From: Nocardia fusca NBRC 14340
GTDB lineage: Bacteria; Actinomycetota; Actinomycetes; Mycobacteriales; Mycobacteriaceae
Length of the DNA stretch: 64,000 bases
Direction: 5' to 3'
NCBI RefSeq assembly: GCF_001618425.1
Contig: NZ_BDCU01000027.1
Location: 186,001 to 250,000, forward strand
The translations under genes were made by a program, and so were the position numbers. The notes under the pieces are model-generated. The model saw only the letters and a program-made list of their open reading frames with translations, did no database searches and had not been told where the DNA came from. Of this stretch, positions 8,062-17,184 are shown piece by piece. Position 1 is the stretch's first letter; each line of letters starts with the position of its first letter.

Positions 8062-9206
8062 CGGGTACCCCCTCGATACCGCCGGTGTACCCGGCCACGG
8101 GGCGCGCACACCACTTCGTAGTGGATGGTGCCGAGCAGATCGGCCCAATCCTGGGCTCGCGGTTCACCGTGGGAGCCCGGTCCGAACAAGATCGCGGTAT
8201 CGCCTTCGGCCACGCCCTCGGCATTGTCATCCAAGTCCACCACCAGCTGGTCCATACACACCCGGCCGCGGTTGGGACGGTTGCGTCCACCGACCCACAC
8301 CTGCATCCGTCCACCCAGGGTACGGAACACACCGTCGGCGTATCCGGCGGGAATCAGCGCGACGGTGGTGTCGGCCGGGGCGATCCATTCGTGCCCGTAG
8401 GACACCCCTTCGCCCTTCGGGACTCGTTTGACCAGGGCCACTTCGGCCTGGAAGGTCATGGCGGGCCGCAGCTCGAAATCGCCGATATCGGGGACCGGGG
8501 TGAGCCCGTACACGGCGATACCGGGACGGACCATATCGAAGGCCAGGTCGGGCCGGGTCAGCGTGGCCGCGGAATTGGCCAGGTGCACGAGTTCGGGCTC
8601 CAGACCGTATTCCTTGGCCGCCGCGATGGCGTCGAGGAACCGGTCGCGTTGCAGGTCGATGGTCGGGTGATAGGGCTCGTCGGCGTGCGCGAGATGGGAG
8701 AAGATCGCCCGGAAGCGCACCACCCCCTCGTCGACCTGCTTCCGCAGGGCCGCGAGAACCACGGGATAGACCTCCTGCTCGATCCCGTTGCGATTGAGCC
8801 CGGTGTCGACCTTGAGACTCACGACAGCCTGTTCGCCCAGGTCGCGGGCGGCCGCGGCGACGGCGTCCAACTGCTCCGCCGAGGAGATACCGATCTCGAT
8901 TTCGGCGGCGACGGCCGCGGTGTAATCCGCGTCACAGATATTGAGCCAGCACAGGATCGGCGCCTCGATTCCGGCCTCGCGCAGCGCGACCGCCTCGGCC
9001 ACCGTGGTGACCCCCAGTTCGGCCGCGCCCGCGGCCAGCGCCGTCCGGGCGACCTCGACGGCGCCGTGGTTGTAGCCGTCCGCCTTGACGACCACCATCA
9101 CCGCGGCGTCGCCTGCGTGCGCACGCAGCACTCCGACGTTGTGCGCGATGGCGTCCAGGTCGACGACTGCTTCCACTTGACCGTTCACACCTGCCGATAC
9201 TGCCAT
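8058..9206 (-). CDS. alr: Alanine racemase
   Basis: PLP enzyme that interconverts L- and D-alanine for peptidoglycan. The 382-residue protein has the PLP lysine in VVVKADGYNHGA near residue 45 and the catalytic-tyrosine segment GVSYGHEW in the C-terminal barrel domain. It sits between nnr and the hydrolase, with ATGA coupling to the latter. The start ATG lacks a clear ribosome-binding site; an in-frame GTG 21 nt downstream would also give a full-length enzyme. Confidence 0.96.
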   Translation of the reverse strand: MAVSAGVNGQVEAVVDLDAIAHNVGVLRAHAGDAAVMVVVKADGYNHGAVEVARTALAAGAAELGVTTVAEAVALREAGIEAPILCWLNICDADYTAAVAAEIEIGISSAEQLDAVAAAARDLGEQAVVSLKVDTGLNRNGIEQEVYPVVLAALRKQVDEGVVRFRAIFSHLAHADEPYHPTIDLQRDRFLDAIAAAKEYGLEPELVHLANSAATLTRPDLAFDMVRPGIAVYGLTPVPDIGDFELRPAMTFQAEVALVKRVPKGEGVSYGHEWIAPADTTVALIPAGYADGVFRTLGGRMQVWVGGRNRPNRGRVCMDQLVVDLDDNAEGVAEGDTAILFGPGSHGEPRAQDWADLLGTIHYEVVCAPRGRVHRRYRGGTR

Positions 9207-9257
9207 CCCGGCGCGCGGCCGCGACGGCGGCCACCCGCGGGGCCGGGCGTGCGTAGC

Positions 9258-10721
9258 TCAGGCAGCCAGCGCGCGGAGCGTCGCGATGGCGGCGGGGATA
9301 TGACGCAGCAGCGGTGTCGCCGAGACGGGGGCGGCGGCCCCGCCCGGGGTGTCATGGGCGGCGAGCCCCGCGGCGAGTGCGTGCACGCGGGCCGCGGCGG
9401 CCGCGGCCGGGAGCGGATCGCGGCCTGCGGCGAGCAGCGCCCCGATCACCCCGGAAAGCACGTCACCGGCGCCGGCGGTGGCGGCCCAGGAACCACCGGC
9501 CTCGTTGACCAGCACCTGCCGCCCGGGGGCGGCGACCAGTGTCGCCCGGCCTTTCAGCAGCACGGTGACCTGCCACGATTCGGCGAACCCCCGGACCGCG
9601 GCCACCCGGTCGGGTGCCGGCTCCGCACCGGTGAGCCGGCGGAACTCACCGGCGTGCGGAGTGAGCACGGTGGGAGCCCGGCGACCCCGGACCAGCTCCG
9701 GTTCGCTCGCCAGCAGGGTCAGACCATCGGCATCGATGACCACCGGCAGGTCGGTGGCCAGGATCTCGGCGAGGTGATCGCGCGCGCCGGAGTCGGTCCC
9801 GGAGCCCGGACCGAAGACCCAGGACTGCACCCGGCCCGCATCCGCCGGATCGGCTACCGCGATCACCTCCGGATACCACGCGAGCACCGCGGACGCGGCG
9901 GTACCCGCGTAACGCACCATCCCGGAGGTCGCGGCCACCGCCGCGCCCGTACAGAGCACGGCCGCGCCCGGGTACGTCGCGCTGCCGGCCTGCACCCCGG
10001 TGACCCCCTGCGTGTACTTGTCGTCCGCGGCTCCCGGCACCGGCCAGGCCGCGCCCACCGCGGCGGGATCCAACGCGGCCAGGTTCGGTTCGGGCAGCCG
10101 TAAACCGATGGGTACCAGCTCGATCCGGCCGCACCGGTCCGCGGCCAGGGCGTGCACCGGTTTACGGGCACCGAAAGTGACGGTGACCGCCGCCCGGACC
10201 GCGGGCCCGGAGACCGCACCGGTATCCGGGTCGACCCCACTGGGCAGATCGGCCGCGATGATCGGAACATCCACTTCCGCAACGATTCTCGCCGCATCCG
10301 GGCGCAGCGGCCCGCGGCCGGAGATACCGACGATCCCGTCGATCACCAGATCGGCGCCGGCGATCTCCGCAACCGCCGTCACCGGGTCGGCGCACAGCCG
10401 TCCGCCGGCGCGGCGCAGGGCGGCCAGCCCGGCCGTATGCGCCCGCGCCGGATTCAGCAGTACCGCGGTCACCGCGACCCCCCGCCGGCGCAACGTCACC
10501 CCGGCCCACAGCGCGTCCCCGCCGTTGTCGCCCGAACCCACCAGCAGCGCCACCGTCCGCCCCGCGACCCCGCCGCTGCGCGCCCGCAACTCGGCCGCGA
10601 CCACCGTGGCCAGACCGTACGCGGCGCGGCGCATGGGCACTCCGTCGGGTACCCTGGTGAACAGTTCGGCCTCGGCGAGGCGCACCTCGTCGGCGGTGTA
10701 ATAGCCGAGCGGCTGGGTCAC
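9258..10721 (-). CDS. nnr: Bifunctional NAD(P)H-hydrate epimerase/dehydratase Nnr
   Basis: Repairs damaged hydrated NAD(P)H. The N-terminal YjeF_N epimerase half has VGSGDNGGDALWAG near residue 60. The C-terminal ribokinase-like ADP-dependent dehydratase half has FGPGSGTD, TPHAGEFRRL and AGAGDVLSGVI. Length is 487 residues from GTG 10721, preferred because GGAGGT sits 7 nt upstream; a GTG 9 nt earlier is too close to that site. It heads the nnr-alr-hydrolase-tsa chain, as in M. tuberculosis Rv3433c. Confidence 0.95.
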   Translation of the reverse strand: MTQPLGYYTADEVRLAEAELFTRVPDGVPMRRAAYGLATVVAAELRARSGGVAGRTVALLVGSGDNGGDALWAGVTLRRRGVAVTAVLLNPARAHTAGLAALRRAGGRLCADPVTAVAEIAGADLVIDGIVGISGRGPLRPDAARIVAEVDVPIIAADLPSGVDPDTGAVSGPAVRAAVTVTFGARKPVHALAADRCGRIELVPIGLRLPEPNLAALDPAAVGAAWPVPGAADDKYTQGVTGVQAGSATYPGAAVLCTGAAVAATSGMVRYAGTAASAVLAWYPEVIAVADPADAGRVQSWVFGPGSGTDSGARDHLAEILATDLPVVIDADGLTLLASEPELVRGRRAPTVLTPHAGEFRRLTGAEPAPDRVAAVRGFAESWQVTVLLKGRATLVAAPGRQVLVNEAGGSWAATAGAGDVLSGVIGALLAAGRDPLPAAAAAARVHALAAGLAAHDTPGGAAAPVSATPLLRHIPAAIATLRALAA

Positions 10722-10778
10722 CGAACACACCTCCGTGGACGGACGGGCAGCGATGCCAGCAGACTACGCTTGACCTCC

Positions 10779-11183
10779 ATGTCCAGAGTTCACCGTGCCG
10801 TACTCGTCCCAGCCGCCGGATTCGCCCTCGTCACGGCACTGCTGTCCGGCTGCGGCTCCGGTGCTGCGACAGAAGAGATAACGAAAACCGATACCTCCGG
10901 CGCACATTCGCGGCACGACCCGGAGGCCACCGTCACCGTCGAGGTCGAAGACGACCACTTCTCGCCGGGCGATATCACGATCGCCGCCGGCGATACGGTG
11001 TCCTGGCATTTCGACGGCGACCTGCCACACGGTGTACAGGGCATCGGCGACAAGGCGATGAGCATCAACAGCCCGTTGTTCGAGGTGGGCGATTGGAGCC
11101 ACACCTTCACCCAGCCGGGCGAATACCGCTACCTGTGCCCGATCCACCCGGATATGCGCGGCACCATCACGGTCGAGGAGTAG
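10779..11183 (+). CDS. Cupredoxin-domain copper lipoprotein
   Basis: A 134-residue secreted lipoprotein. The signal peptide ends in the lipobox LLSGC (Cys near residue 25). A plastocyanin/azurin-like domain follows, with a type 1 copper site: His in DLPHGV, then Cys, His and Met in YLCPIHPDMRG. It probably binds copper or passes electrons at the outer face of the membrane. It is divergent from nnr across 57 bp, ends in a strong terminator, and shows no obvious partner gene nearby. Confidence 0.88.
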   Translation: MSRVHRAVLVPAAGFALVTALLSGCGSGAATEEITKTDTSGAHSRHDPEATVTVEVEDDHFSPGDITIAAGDTVSWHFDGDLPHGVQGIGDKAMSINSPLFEVGDWSHTFTQPGEYRYLCPIHPDMRGTITVEE

Positions 11184-11214
11184 ACGGGGTAACCGGGACA
11201 TCGGTTACCCCGTC
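11183..11214. terminator. Bidirectional terminator between the cupredoxin gene and glmS
   Basis: A perfect 13-bp inverted repeat (GACGGGGTAACCG, 11183-11195, and complement 11202-11214) with a 6-nt loop starts at the cupredoxin stop codon and ends 2 nt before the glmS stop. It is placed to end both convergent transcripts. Confidence 0.85.
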
Positions 11215-11216
11215 AG

Positions 11217-13100
11217 CTATTCCACGGTGACGGATTTCGCCAGGTTGCGCGGTTTGTCCACATCGTAGCCGCGGGCCTGCGCCACCTCGGCGGCGAAGAT
11301 CTGCAGCGGCACCGTCGACAGCAGCGGCTGGTAGAGGGTCGGCGCGGACGGAATCTCGATCAGATCGTCGGCGAACGGGCGCACCAGATCGTCCCCCTCC
11401 TCCGCGATCACGATCGTGCGCGCCCCGCGAGCCTGGATCTCCCGGATATTGCTCAGCAGTTTGGAGTGCAGCACCCCACGCCCCTTGGGCGAGGGCATAA
11501 CCACGATCACCGGCAGCCCGCCCTCGATCAGCGCGATCGGACCGTGCTTGAGCTCACCCGCGGCGAAACCCTCCGCGTGCATATACGCCAGTTCCTTGAG
11601 CTTGAGCGCCCCCTCGAGCGCCACCGGGTATCCGACATGGCGGCCGAGGAACAGGATGGTGCGTTCGCGCGCGAGTTCCCGGGCGATCGCCCGCACCTGC
11701 GGCGCCGTTTCCAGCACCTGCTCCACCAGCTTCGGCATGGCCTCCAGCTCGGCGAACTCACGCGCCACCTCGTCGGGGTACTTGGTACCGCGCGCCTGGG
11801 CCAGCGCCAGCCCGACCAGCAGGTTCGCCGTCACCTGCGCGAGGAACGCCTTGGTGGAGGCGACCCCGATCTCCGGCCCGGCCCGGGTGTAGAGCACCGC
11901 GTCGGATTCGCGCGGGATCTGCGCGCCGTTGGTATTGCAGACCGCCAGCACCCGCGCCTTCTGGCTCTTGGCGTGCCGGACGGCTTCCAGTGTGTCGGCC
12001 GTCTCACCGGACTGGGAGACCGCCACCACCAGGGTCGAGCGGTCCAGCACCGGGTCCCGGTAGCGGAATTCGCTGGCCAGCTCCACTTCCACCGGCAGCC
12101 GGGTCCAGTGCTCGATGGCGTATTTGGCGACCAGGCCGGAGTGGTAGGCGCTACCGCAGGCCACCACGAAAACCTTCTCCACATCGCGCAACTCCTGATC
12201 GGAGAGGCGCTGCTCGTCCAGCACGATCCGGCCGTCCCGGCCGGGCGTCTGATCGAAGTGACCGATGAGCGTATCGGCGACCGCGCCGGGCTGCTCGTCG
12301 ATCTCCTTGAGCATGAAGTAGTCGTGACCGCCCTTCTCGGCGGCGGCCAGATCCCAGTCGATGGTGAACGGCCGGGTGCTCACGCCTTCGGTGGAACCGT
12401 CGAAGTCGGTGACGCGGTAGCCGTCGGCGGTGATCACCACGGCCTGGCCCTCGCCGAGCTCGACCGCCTCGCGGGTGTGCTCGATGAACGCGGTCACGTC
12501 GGAGGCGATGAACATCTCGTTCTCGCCCACACCCACGACCAGCGGAGTCGAGTGACGCGCCGCGATGATCTCTCCCGGATGGTCGGCATGCGTGAACACC
12601 AGCGTGAACGCACCCTCGAGCCGCCGGAGTACCGAAAGCGTGCTGGCCTCGAAGTCGCCCGCGGTCGGCCCCGCGGCGTAGGCCCGGGCGACCAGGTGCA
12701 CGGCGACCTCGGTATCGGTCTCACTGCGCAGTTCGACACCGCCGTCCTCGAGTTCACGCCGCAGCTGGGCGAAGTTCTCGATGATGCCGTTGTGCACGAC
12801 CGCGACCTTGCCGCTCACATCCCGGTGCGGATGGGCATTGCGGTCGGTCGGCGCGCCATGGGTGGCCCACCGCGTATGTCCCATACCGGTGGTGCCGGCG
12901 AACTCGTCCGGCGCCGCGGTGTCCAATGCCGCTTCCAGGTTGCTCAGCTGCCCGGCGCGCCGCTCGATCGCCGCGCCACCGGCGCCGTCGAGAATCGCCA
13001 CGCCCGCCGAGTCGTAACCTCGGTACTCCATGCGGCGCAAGGCAGCGACGACGACGCCCAACGCGTCCCGGTACCCGACGTACCCCACGATTCCGCACAT
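11217..13100 (-). CDS. glmS: Glutamine-fructose-6-phosphate aminotransferase GlmS
   Basis: Makes glucosamine-6-phosphate from fructose-6-phosphate and glutamine, the entry to UDP-GlcNAc. The 627-residue protein starts MCGIVGYVGYRDA, with the N-terminal nucleophile Cys2. The glutaminase domain has RWATHGAPT and two SIS isomerase domains follow (VACGSAYHSG, SQSGETADT, and the C-terminal KSVTVE end). The window also holds glmM and glmU, so the whole glucosamine route is present. Start ATG 13100 follows a GGGGAG site. No glmS ribozyme is visible upstream. Confidence 0.98.
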   Translation of the reverse strand: MCGIVGYVGYRDALGVVVAALRRMEYRGYDSAGVAILDGAGGAAIERRAGQLSNLEAALDTAAPDEFAGTTGMGHTRWATHGAPTDRNAHPHRDVSGKVAVVHNGIIENFAQLRRELEDGGVELRSETDTEVAVHLVARAYAAGPTAGDFEASTLSVLRRLEGAFTLVFTHADHPGEIIAARHSTPLVVGVGENEMFIASDVTAFIEHTREAVELGEGQAVVITADGYRVTDFDGSTEGVSTRPFTIDWDLAAAEKGGHDYFMLKEIDEQPGAVADTLIGHFDQTPGRDGRIVLDEQRLSDQELRDVEKVFVVACGSAYHSGLVAKYAIEHWTRLPVEVELASEFRYRDPVLDRSTLVVAVSQSGETADTLEAVRHAKSQKARVLAVCNTNGAQIPRESDAVLYTRAGPEIGVASTKAFLAQVTANLLVGLALAQARGTKYPDEVAREFAELEAMPKLVEQVLETAPQVRAIARELARERTILFLGRHVGYPVALEGALKLKELAYMHAEGFAAGELKHGPIALIEGGLPVIVVMPSPKGRGVLHSKLLSNIREIQARGARTIVIAEEGDDLVRPFADDLIEIPSAPTLYQPLLSTVPLQIFAAEVAQARGYDVDKPRNLAKSVTVE

Positions 13101-13136
13101 GGCTCCCCAGCCTACTTATCGGCTAACGTTCTCGTC
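13101..13136. promoter_or_regulatory. Compact divergent promoter between glmS and a hydrolase-like gene
   Basis: Only 36 bp separate the two starts. On the plus strand TAACGT (13124-13129) ends 7 nt before the GTG at 13137, so transcription should begin at or next to the start codon (leaderless). On the minus strand, A/T-rich GATAAGTA lies 5' of the glmS Shine-Dalgarno. The two promoters therefore overlap. Confidence 0.55.
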
Positions 13137-14021
13137 GTGTCGGCGTCTGTGAAATCACTTCTGAGCACTCTGACCAGCCGCGGCCCGCATCGGGTGCTCC
13201 GCGGCAATCTTGCCATCGCGGGTCAGCCCGGGGTGGTGTACACGCCCGAGGCCGGCCGCGATCTACCCGCGGTCGCGTTCGGGCACGGGTGGCTGAACGG
13301 CGCCGGCAACTACCGCACGCTGCTCGAACACCTCGCGTCGTGGGGCATCGTCGCGGCCGCCCCCGATACCGAGCGCGGCCCGGTGCCCTCCCATCTGAAC
13401 CTCGCCACCGATCTGCTCACCACCCTCGATATCTGTACCGGGGTCCGGCTGGGCGACGGCACCCTCACCGTGCACCCCGAACGCCTGGCGCTGGCCGGCC
13501 ACGGGATGGGCGCGGGCGCGGCCGTACTCGCCGCCGCCCAGCGCCCGGTGGCCGCGGTGGCTCCATTGTTCCCGGCGCCCACCGCCCCCGCCGCCACCTC
13601 GGTGGCCGGTGACCTCACCACCCCGGCACTGATCCTGGCCGGGGTGAGCGATATCGATTCGCTGAGCTCGGACGCGGTCCCCCTCGCCGCGGCCTGGGGT
13701 GGTCCGGTGATCCTGCGCACTCTCGACGGCGCGGGTCACAACGGGCTCGCCGAAGGCCGCCGGCTGCTGGCCGCGCTCGGCGGCGGCAAGCACGAGGAGA
13801 AGACATCCCGCGCCACCCGCGCCCTGCTCACCGGCTACCTGCTGCACACCCTGCTCGGCGACAAGACCTACAAGCCGCTCGCCGACCCGGAGACCTCGAT
13901 CCGCCACACCCAGGTCATCGACCCGGCAGCCGCCCTCCTGGACCAAGAGGAGAGCCGGAAAGCCGCCGCGACCCCCGACCCGGCGGCGGTCGGCAAACTC
14001 GTTCGGACACTCCGCAAGTAA
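13137..14021 (+). CDS. Alpha/beta-hydrolase-like protein lacking the nucleophile serine
   Basis: A 294-residue protein of dienelactone-hydrolase or chlorophyllase-like fold, with an oxyanion segment FGHGWLNG near residue 45 and a late His in DGAGHNGL. At the nucleophile elbow it reads LAGHGMGAGAA, with Gly where serine hydrolases have Ser (GxSxG). It may therefore be inactive, a binding protein, or use another residue. Position next to glmS matches Rv3438 of M. tuberculosis by remembered synteny. GTG 13137 is chosen from the leaderless promoter; the frame stays open upstream only as antisense to glmS. Confidence 0.8.
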   Translation: MSASVKSLLSTLTSRGPHRVLRGNLAIAGQPGVVYTPEAGRDLPAVAFGHGWLNGAGNYRTLLEHLASWGIVAAAPDTERGPVPSHLNLATDLLTTLDICTGVRLGDGTLTVHPERLALAGHGMGAGAAVLAAAQRPVAAVAPLFPAPTAPAATSVAGDLTTPALILAGVSDIDSLSSDAVPLAAAWGGPVILRTLDGAGHNGLAEGRRLLAALGGGKHEEKTSRATRALLTGYLLHTLLGDKTYKPLADPETSIRHTQVIDPAAALLDQEESRKAAATPDPAAVGKLVRTLRK

Positions 14022-14369
14022 CACCGACACCCCACCGGAGACGAACCGTCCGGTCGTCGTCCAACCGGCAGAGGGTAGCCGGCACCGGACAGACCGGGAC
14101 GGGTCCGCCCCCGAAGCTTCGGGACGTGGGTGACGCCAAGGCCGGGAAACACCGGCGCATCCGAAATATGCTGCGTCCCCTCAATTTTCGGCGTGCCGAC
14201 CGTGCCGGGACCACCATGAGTGGTATCGGTCCCACCGCCGAGGTCATGCGCGCCGCGGCAGTCATGCATGAGCCACGGACTCAGCCGATAGTGATACCCA
14301 TCACACCATGTCAGGATTTCCGGCGCTGCGTTGTCTTGTTCTCGAACCCCTCGAAACGAAGGAGACACC
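14022..14369. other. Intergenic region upstream of the FAD oxidoreductase
   Basis: No gene is supported in this 348-bp stretch. It contains a perfect 14-bp palindrome CCCGAAGCTTCGGG (14110-14123), which could serve as operator or terminator for the preceding gene. A good Shine-Dalgarno GGAG lies at its end. Confidence 0.5.
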
Positions 14370-15557
14370 GTGAACAAGAACATCGACGTGGTGGTGATCG
14401 GCGGCGGGTATGCGGGAGTGATGGCGGCCAATCGCCTGACACAGCGCGACGACGTGACGGTGACCGTGATCAATCCGCGCGAAGCCTTCGTCCCGCGACT
14501 GCGCTTGCACCAGTTGGTGGGCGGGACCCACGATGCGGTCGTCGACTATCGGGATGTCCTGGCCGAAGGCGTCCGGCTGGTCGTCGGCAGTGTGACCCGG
14601 ATCGATGCCGCCGGGCGCAACGTGACGTTGACCGACGGCAGCACGATCGGCTACGACTACCTTGTCTACGCCGTGGGCAGCGCCGCCGCCGGGCCGCAGG
14701 TGCCGGGCGCCGAATTCGTCTACCCGGTCGCCACGTTGGAAGCGGCGCAGCAGCTGCGGTCGGAACTGTTCGATACACCTTCGACGGCGGCGGTGACGGT
14801 CGTCGGAGGCGGCCCGACCGGTATCGAGACCGCCGCGGAGCTGGCCGAGCAGGGCCGCGCGGTCACCTTGGTCTGCGGTGGTGTTCTCGGTCCGTACCTG
14901 CACCCCAAGGCTCGGCGAACCGCCCGTAAGTACCTTGCCGCGCTGGGAGCGACCATTATCGAAGGAACCGATGCGAAGGTCACCGCCGTCACACGGGACG
15001 CCGTAGAACTCGGCGACGGCCGGACGTTGGCGAGTGCGGTCACGATCTGGACGGCGGGTTTCGGTGTACCCGACCTCGCCGGCCGCAGCGGGCTGAGTAC
15101 CGACGCCGCCGGGCGTCTACTCACCGACGAAACACTGACCAGCGTCGACGACGAGCGCATTGTCGCGGCGGGTGACTCATCGGCTCCGTCGGATCTGCCG
15201 TTCCGGATGAGCGCCTACACCGCGTACTGCCTGGGAGCGCACGCTGCCGACACACTGCTGCACCGCATCGCGGGTGAACAGCCTTCCCCGATCGACCTGG
15301 CTTTCCCCGCCATGTGCCTCAGTTTCGGCCGGGAAGCCGGGATCTACCAGCTCGGCCACAAAGACGAGACCGCCATGCGGCTGTACTTCGGCGGTTTCGT
15401 GGGCAAGAAACTCAAGGAGTTCGCCTGCGAGGCAGGCATCAAGCATCTGGCGACCGAGGCGCACAAGCCGGGCGCACACCACTGGTTCAAAGACGGCAAA
15501 CACCGGCCGCAGCTGCTGCAGACCCAGCGCGACAACGCGGCGGCACCGGTCGCATAG
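14370..15557 (+). CDS. NAD(P)/FAD-dependent oxidoreductase (NDH-2-like)
   Basis: A 395-residue flavoprotein of the pyridine-nucleotide-disulphide oxidoreductase fold. The FAD motif VVVIGGGYAGVMAANRL is at the N-terminus, the NAD(P) motif VVGGGPTGIETAAEL lies near residue 145, and a late FAD segment VAAGDSSAPS follows. The layout fits type II NADH dehydrogenases and related quinone reductases, but no membrane helix is obvious. Start GTG 14370 has GGAG 5 nt upstream. It stands alone, convergent with an RDD gene. Confidence 0.88.
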   Translation: MNKNIDVVVIGGGYAGVMAANRLTQRDDVTVTVINPREAFVPRLRLHQLVGGTHDAVVDYRDVLAEGVRLVVGSVTRIDAAGRNVTLTDGSTIGYDYLVYAVGSAAAGPQVPGAEFVYPVATLEAAQQLRSELFDTPSTAAVTVVGGGPTGIETAAELAEQGRAVTLVCGGVLGPYLHPKARRTARKYLAALGATIIEGTDAKVTAVTRDAVELGDGRTLASAVTIWTAGFGVPDLAGRSGLSTDAAGRLLTDETLTSVDDERIVAAGDSSAPSDLPFRMSAYTAYCLGAHAADTLLHRIAGEQPSPIDLAFPAMCLSFGREAGIYQLGHKDETAMRLYFGGFVGKKLKEFACEAGIKHLATEAHKPGAHHWFKDGKHRPQLLQTQRDNAAAPVA

Positions 15558-15638
15558 GACACTGCGCGGCGGTGCCCACCGGACGCCGCCGCGCACATAT
15601 CATCGACGACGAGGCCGGGCCCGCTGCCCCGACGCCAC

Positions 15639-16085
15639 CTATCGATCCGATTCGCGGCCGCGACCTCGGATATCGCAGCGGCGGACGCGCACGATATTCG
15701 GCACGCCGTCGTGACCCGGCGCACGTCCTGACAACAGCTCGCTCCAGCCGGGCCACGCCCCGTCACGACCGCGAATCGCCACCAGCCCGAAGATCAACTC
15801 CCCGACAGTCGCGTGCACCCGTTTCCGCAGCAGAATCCAGTTTCCGACGATGATGGCAAGTGGTATCGGCAGCAGCGCATAGCTGTTCGTTCTCGGCATC
15901 TCCACGGCCACCACCAGCACGCCCAACGCAAAAGCCGGCCCGAACAGCAGGAGGAGATCGATCAACGCGGCGCCCATCGACCGCAGCTTGCGTGGTGACG
16001 GATACCGCTTGTCCCCGTCGGACCCGTGGTATCCCGGCAGAAAATCAGGCGTACTCGTCAACCCGAAGGCATCCCCCGAACTCAT
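15639..16085 (-). CDS. Small RDD-family membrane protein
   Basis: About 148 residues. It contains the RDD-type segment RSMGAALIDLLLLFGPAFALG, a second helix (LLPIPLAIIVGNWILL) and a third RDD-like stretch HATVGELIFGLVAI. Function of the family is unknown (transport-related proposals exist). The start is uncertain: ATG 16085 gives a compact protein but has no clear ribosome-binding site, and a GTG 18 nt upstream is possible. It is divergent from the type VII module that begins at 16252. Confidence 0.65.
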   Translation of the reverse strand: MSSGDAFGLTSTPDFLPGYHGSDGDKRYPSPRKLRSMGAALIDLLLLFGPAFALGVLVVAVEMPRTNSYALLPIPLAIIVGNWILLRKRVHATVGELIFGLVAIRGRDGAWPGWSELLSGRAPGHDGVPNIVRVRRCDIRGRGRESDR

Positions 16086-16251
16086 CGGATGATGGTGACA
16101 CACCCGGCTCAGTTGCTTTCCGACGGGATGACCGGTCTCACCGGAATTGATCGGTTCCGACACCCGACGTAGGATGCCGAAGCGTTTCGCGCTCAAGTCT
16201 TTTCGTCGATGGATCGGGCGAGCTGGGATGTTCCGCCAGGGGAAGGTGTCG

Positions 16252-16842
16252 ATGGCCGCCGAGATGGATCTGGACCGCGCGATAGCGGGGTTCGCACAGA
16301 TGGCCGCCGATGCGGAGCGCAGAGCTCAGCGGTTCGCCGAGTTACAGGAGCGGATGACAACGCTGACGGCGACCGAATCGGGCGCGGGCGGACGAGTCAG
16401 CGTCACCGTGGACAGTAGCGGGGTTCCGACAGCGATCGATCTGGCACCCGGTGTCCGGGAAATGGATTCGCGTGCGCTGTCCGCCGAGATCCTGGCGTGT
16501 ATGCGGCGGGCGCAGGGAAAGCTTCGGCCGGGCATCGCCGGACTGGTGCACGATATCGTCGGCGAAGACCCGGCCGGTGCCGCACTCGTCGACGGGTTCG
16601 ACCGGCGCTTCCCGGAGCTGGAGACGAGTGCGGCCACGGCATCGAATTCCGGTCCGCCGCAGGCCGACCATCCTCCCGCGTCCGCCGCCGAACAGCCTTC
16701 CCCTCAGCACCGTCCGGTACCACCAGCGTGGGACTCCACACCGCCTCCGGCGCCGCGCAACCCCCACCGCAACCAGGTCGTCACTCCGGACGAACCCGAC
16801 GAAGAAACCGAGTACTACCGCCGGAAATCGTGGTTGGAGTGA
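16252..16842 (+). CDS. YbaB/EbfC-fold protein with acidic YYRRKSWLE tail
   Basis: A 196-residue protein. Residues 1-40 form a helix and 43-95 match the YbaB/EbfC core (GRVSVTVDSSGVPTAIDL, then ALSAEILACMRRAQGKL). A Pro-rich linker leads to an acidic tail ending EPDEETEYYRRKSWLE. YbaB-fold proteins of ESX loci such as M. tuberculosis EspL stabilise ESX substrates rather than act only as nucleoid proteins. ATG 16252 follows GGGGAAGG; an upstream in-frame ATG (16228) is less favoured. It leads a three-gene unit, 3 nt before the EspC-like gene. Chaperone role is inferred. Confidence 0.78.
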   Translation: MAAEMDLDRAIAGFAQMAADAERRAQRFAELQERMTTLTATESGAGGRVSVTVDSSGVPTAIDLAPGVREMDSRALSAEILACMRRAQGKLRPGIAGLVHDIVGEDPAGAALVDGFDRRFPELETSAATASNSGPPQADHPPASAAEQPSPQHRPVPPAWDSTPPPAPRNPHRNQVVTPDEPDEETEYYRRKSWLE

Positions 16843-16845
16843 ACG

Positions 16846-17184
16846 ATGACCAACAATCCTGACAGCGTCTCGGTCGATCCCGAAGAAGTGCGAAAACACG
16901 CGGACAGCGTCGAAGCGCTCATGGGCAGTCTGGACAAATGCCTCGAAGCCGCCAACTACCTCACCTCGGCAGATGACGGGTACGGGGACTGGTTACGGCC
17001 GGCGATAAAAGGGCTGTTCGACGACAACCATCGATCGACCGTCGAAGTGATTCGCGCGGCCGGTGAGCGCACCGCCGAGGTTCCGGAGAAGCTGAAGGCG
17101 ACTGCCACATCCTTCGAAGACGCGGACGGGTCGTTCACCACAACACTCCAGGGACTCCAGGCGGCGATAGGGAACTCCGAATGA
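16846..17184 (+). CDS. EspC-like ESX secretion-associated protein
   Basis: A 112-residue, mostly helical protein that starts MTNNPDSVSVDPEEVRKHAD and ends with a helix containing KATATSFEDADGSF. This matches the EspC/EspF family of small ESX-1-associated substrates (helix, turn, helix; similar size). Its stop overlaps the next start as ATGA, so it should be translated with the WXG protein downstream, as EspC is with EspA. Proposed to be exported by a type VII system encoded elsewhere. Confidence 0.72.
   Translation: MTNNPDSVSVDPEEVRKHADSVEALMGSLDKCLEAANYLTSADDGYGDWLRPAIKGLFDDNHRSTVEVIRAAGERTAEVPEKLKATATSFEDADGSFTTTLQGLQAAIGNSE

Noticed and set aside
7755..10103. Open frame of 782 codons antisense to hydrolase, alr and nnr
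   Set aside because: It spans three confident genes on the other strand and shows no domains.
11466..13136. Long plus-strand open frame antisense to glmS
   Set aside because: It continues into a real gene starting at 13137, but its upstream part is the mirror of glmS codons and encodes low-complexity Arg/Gly/His sequence.
13101..13136. glmS ribozyme
   Set aside because: The gap is 36 bp, too short for the ribozyme, and actinobacterial glmS usually lacks it.
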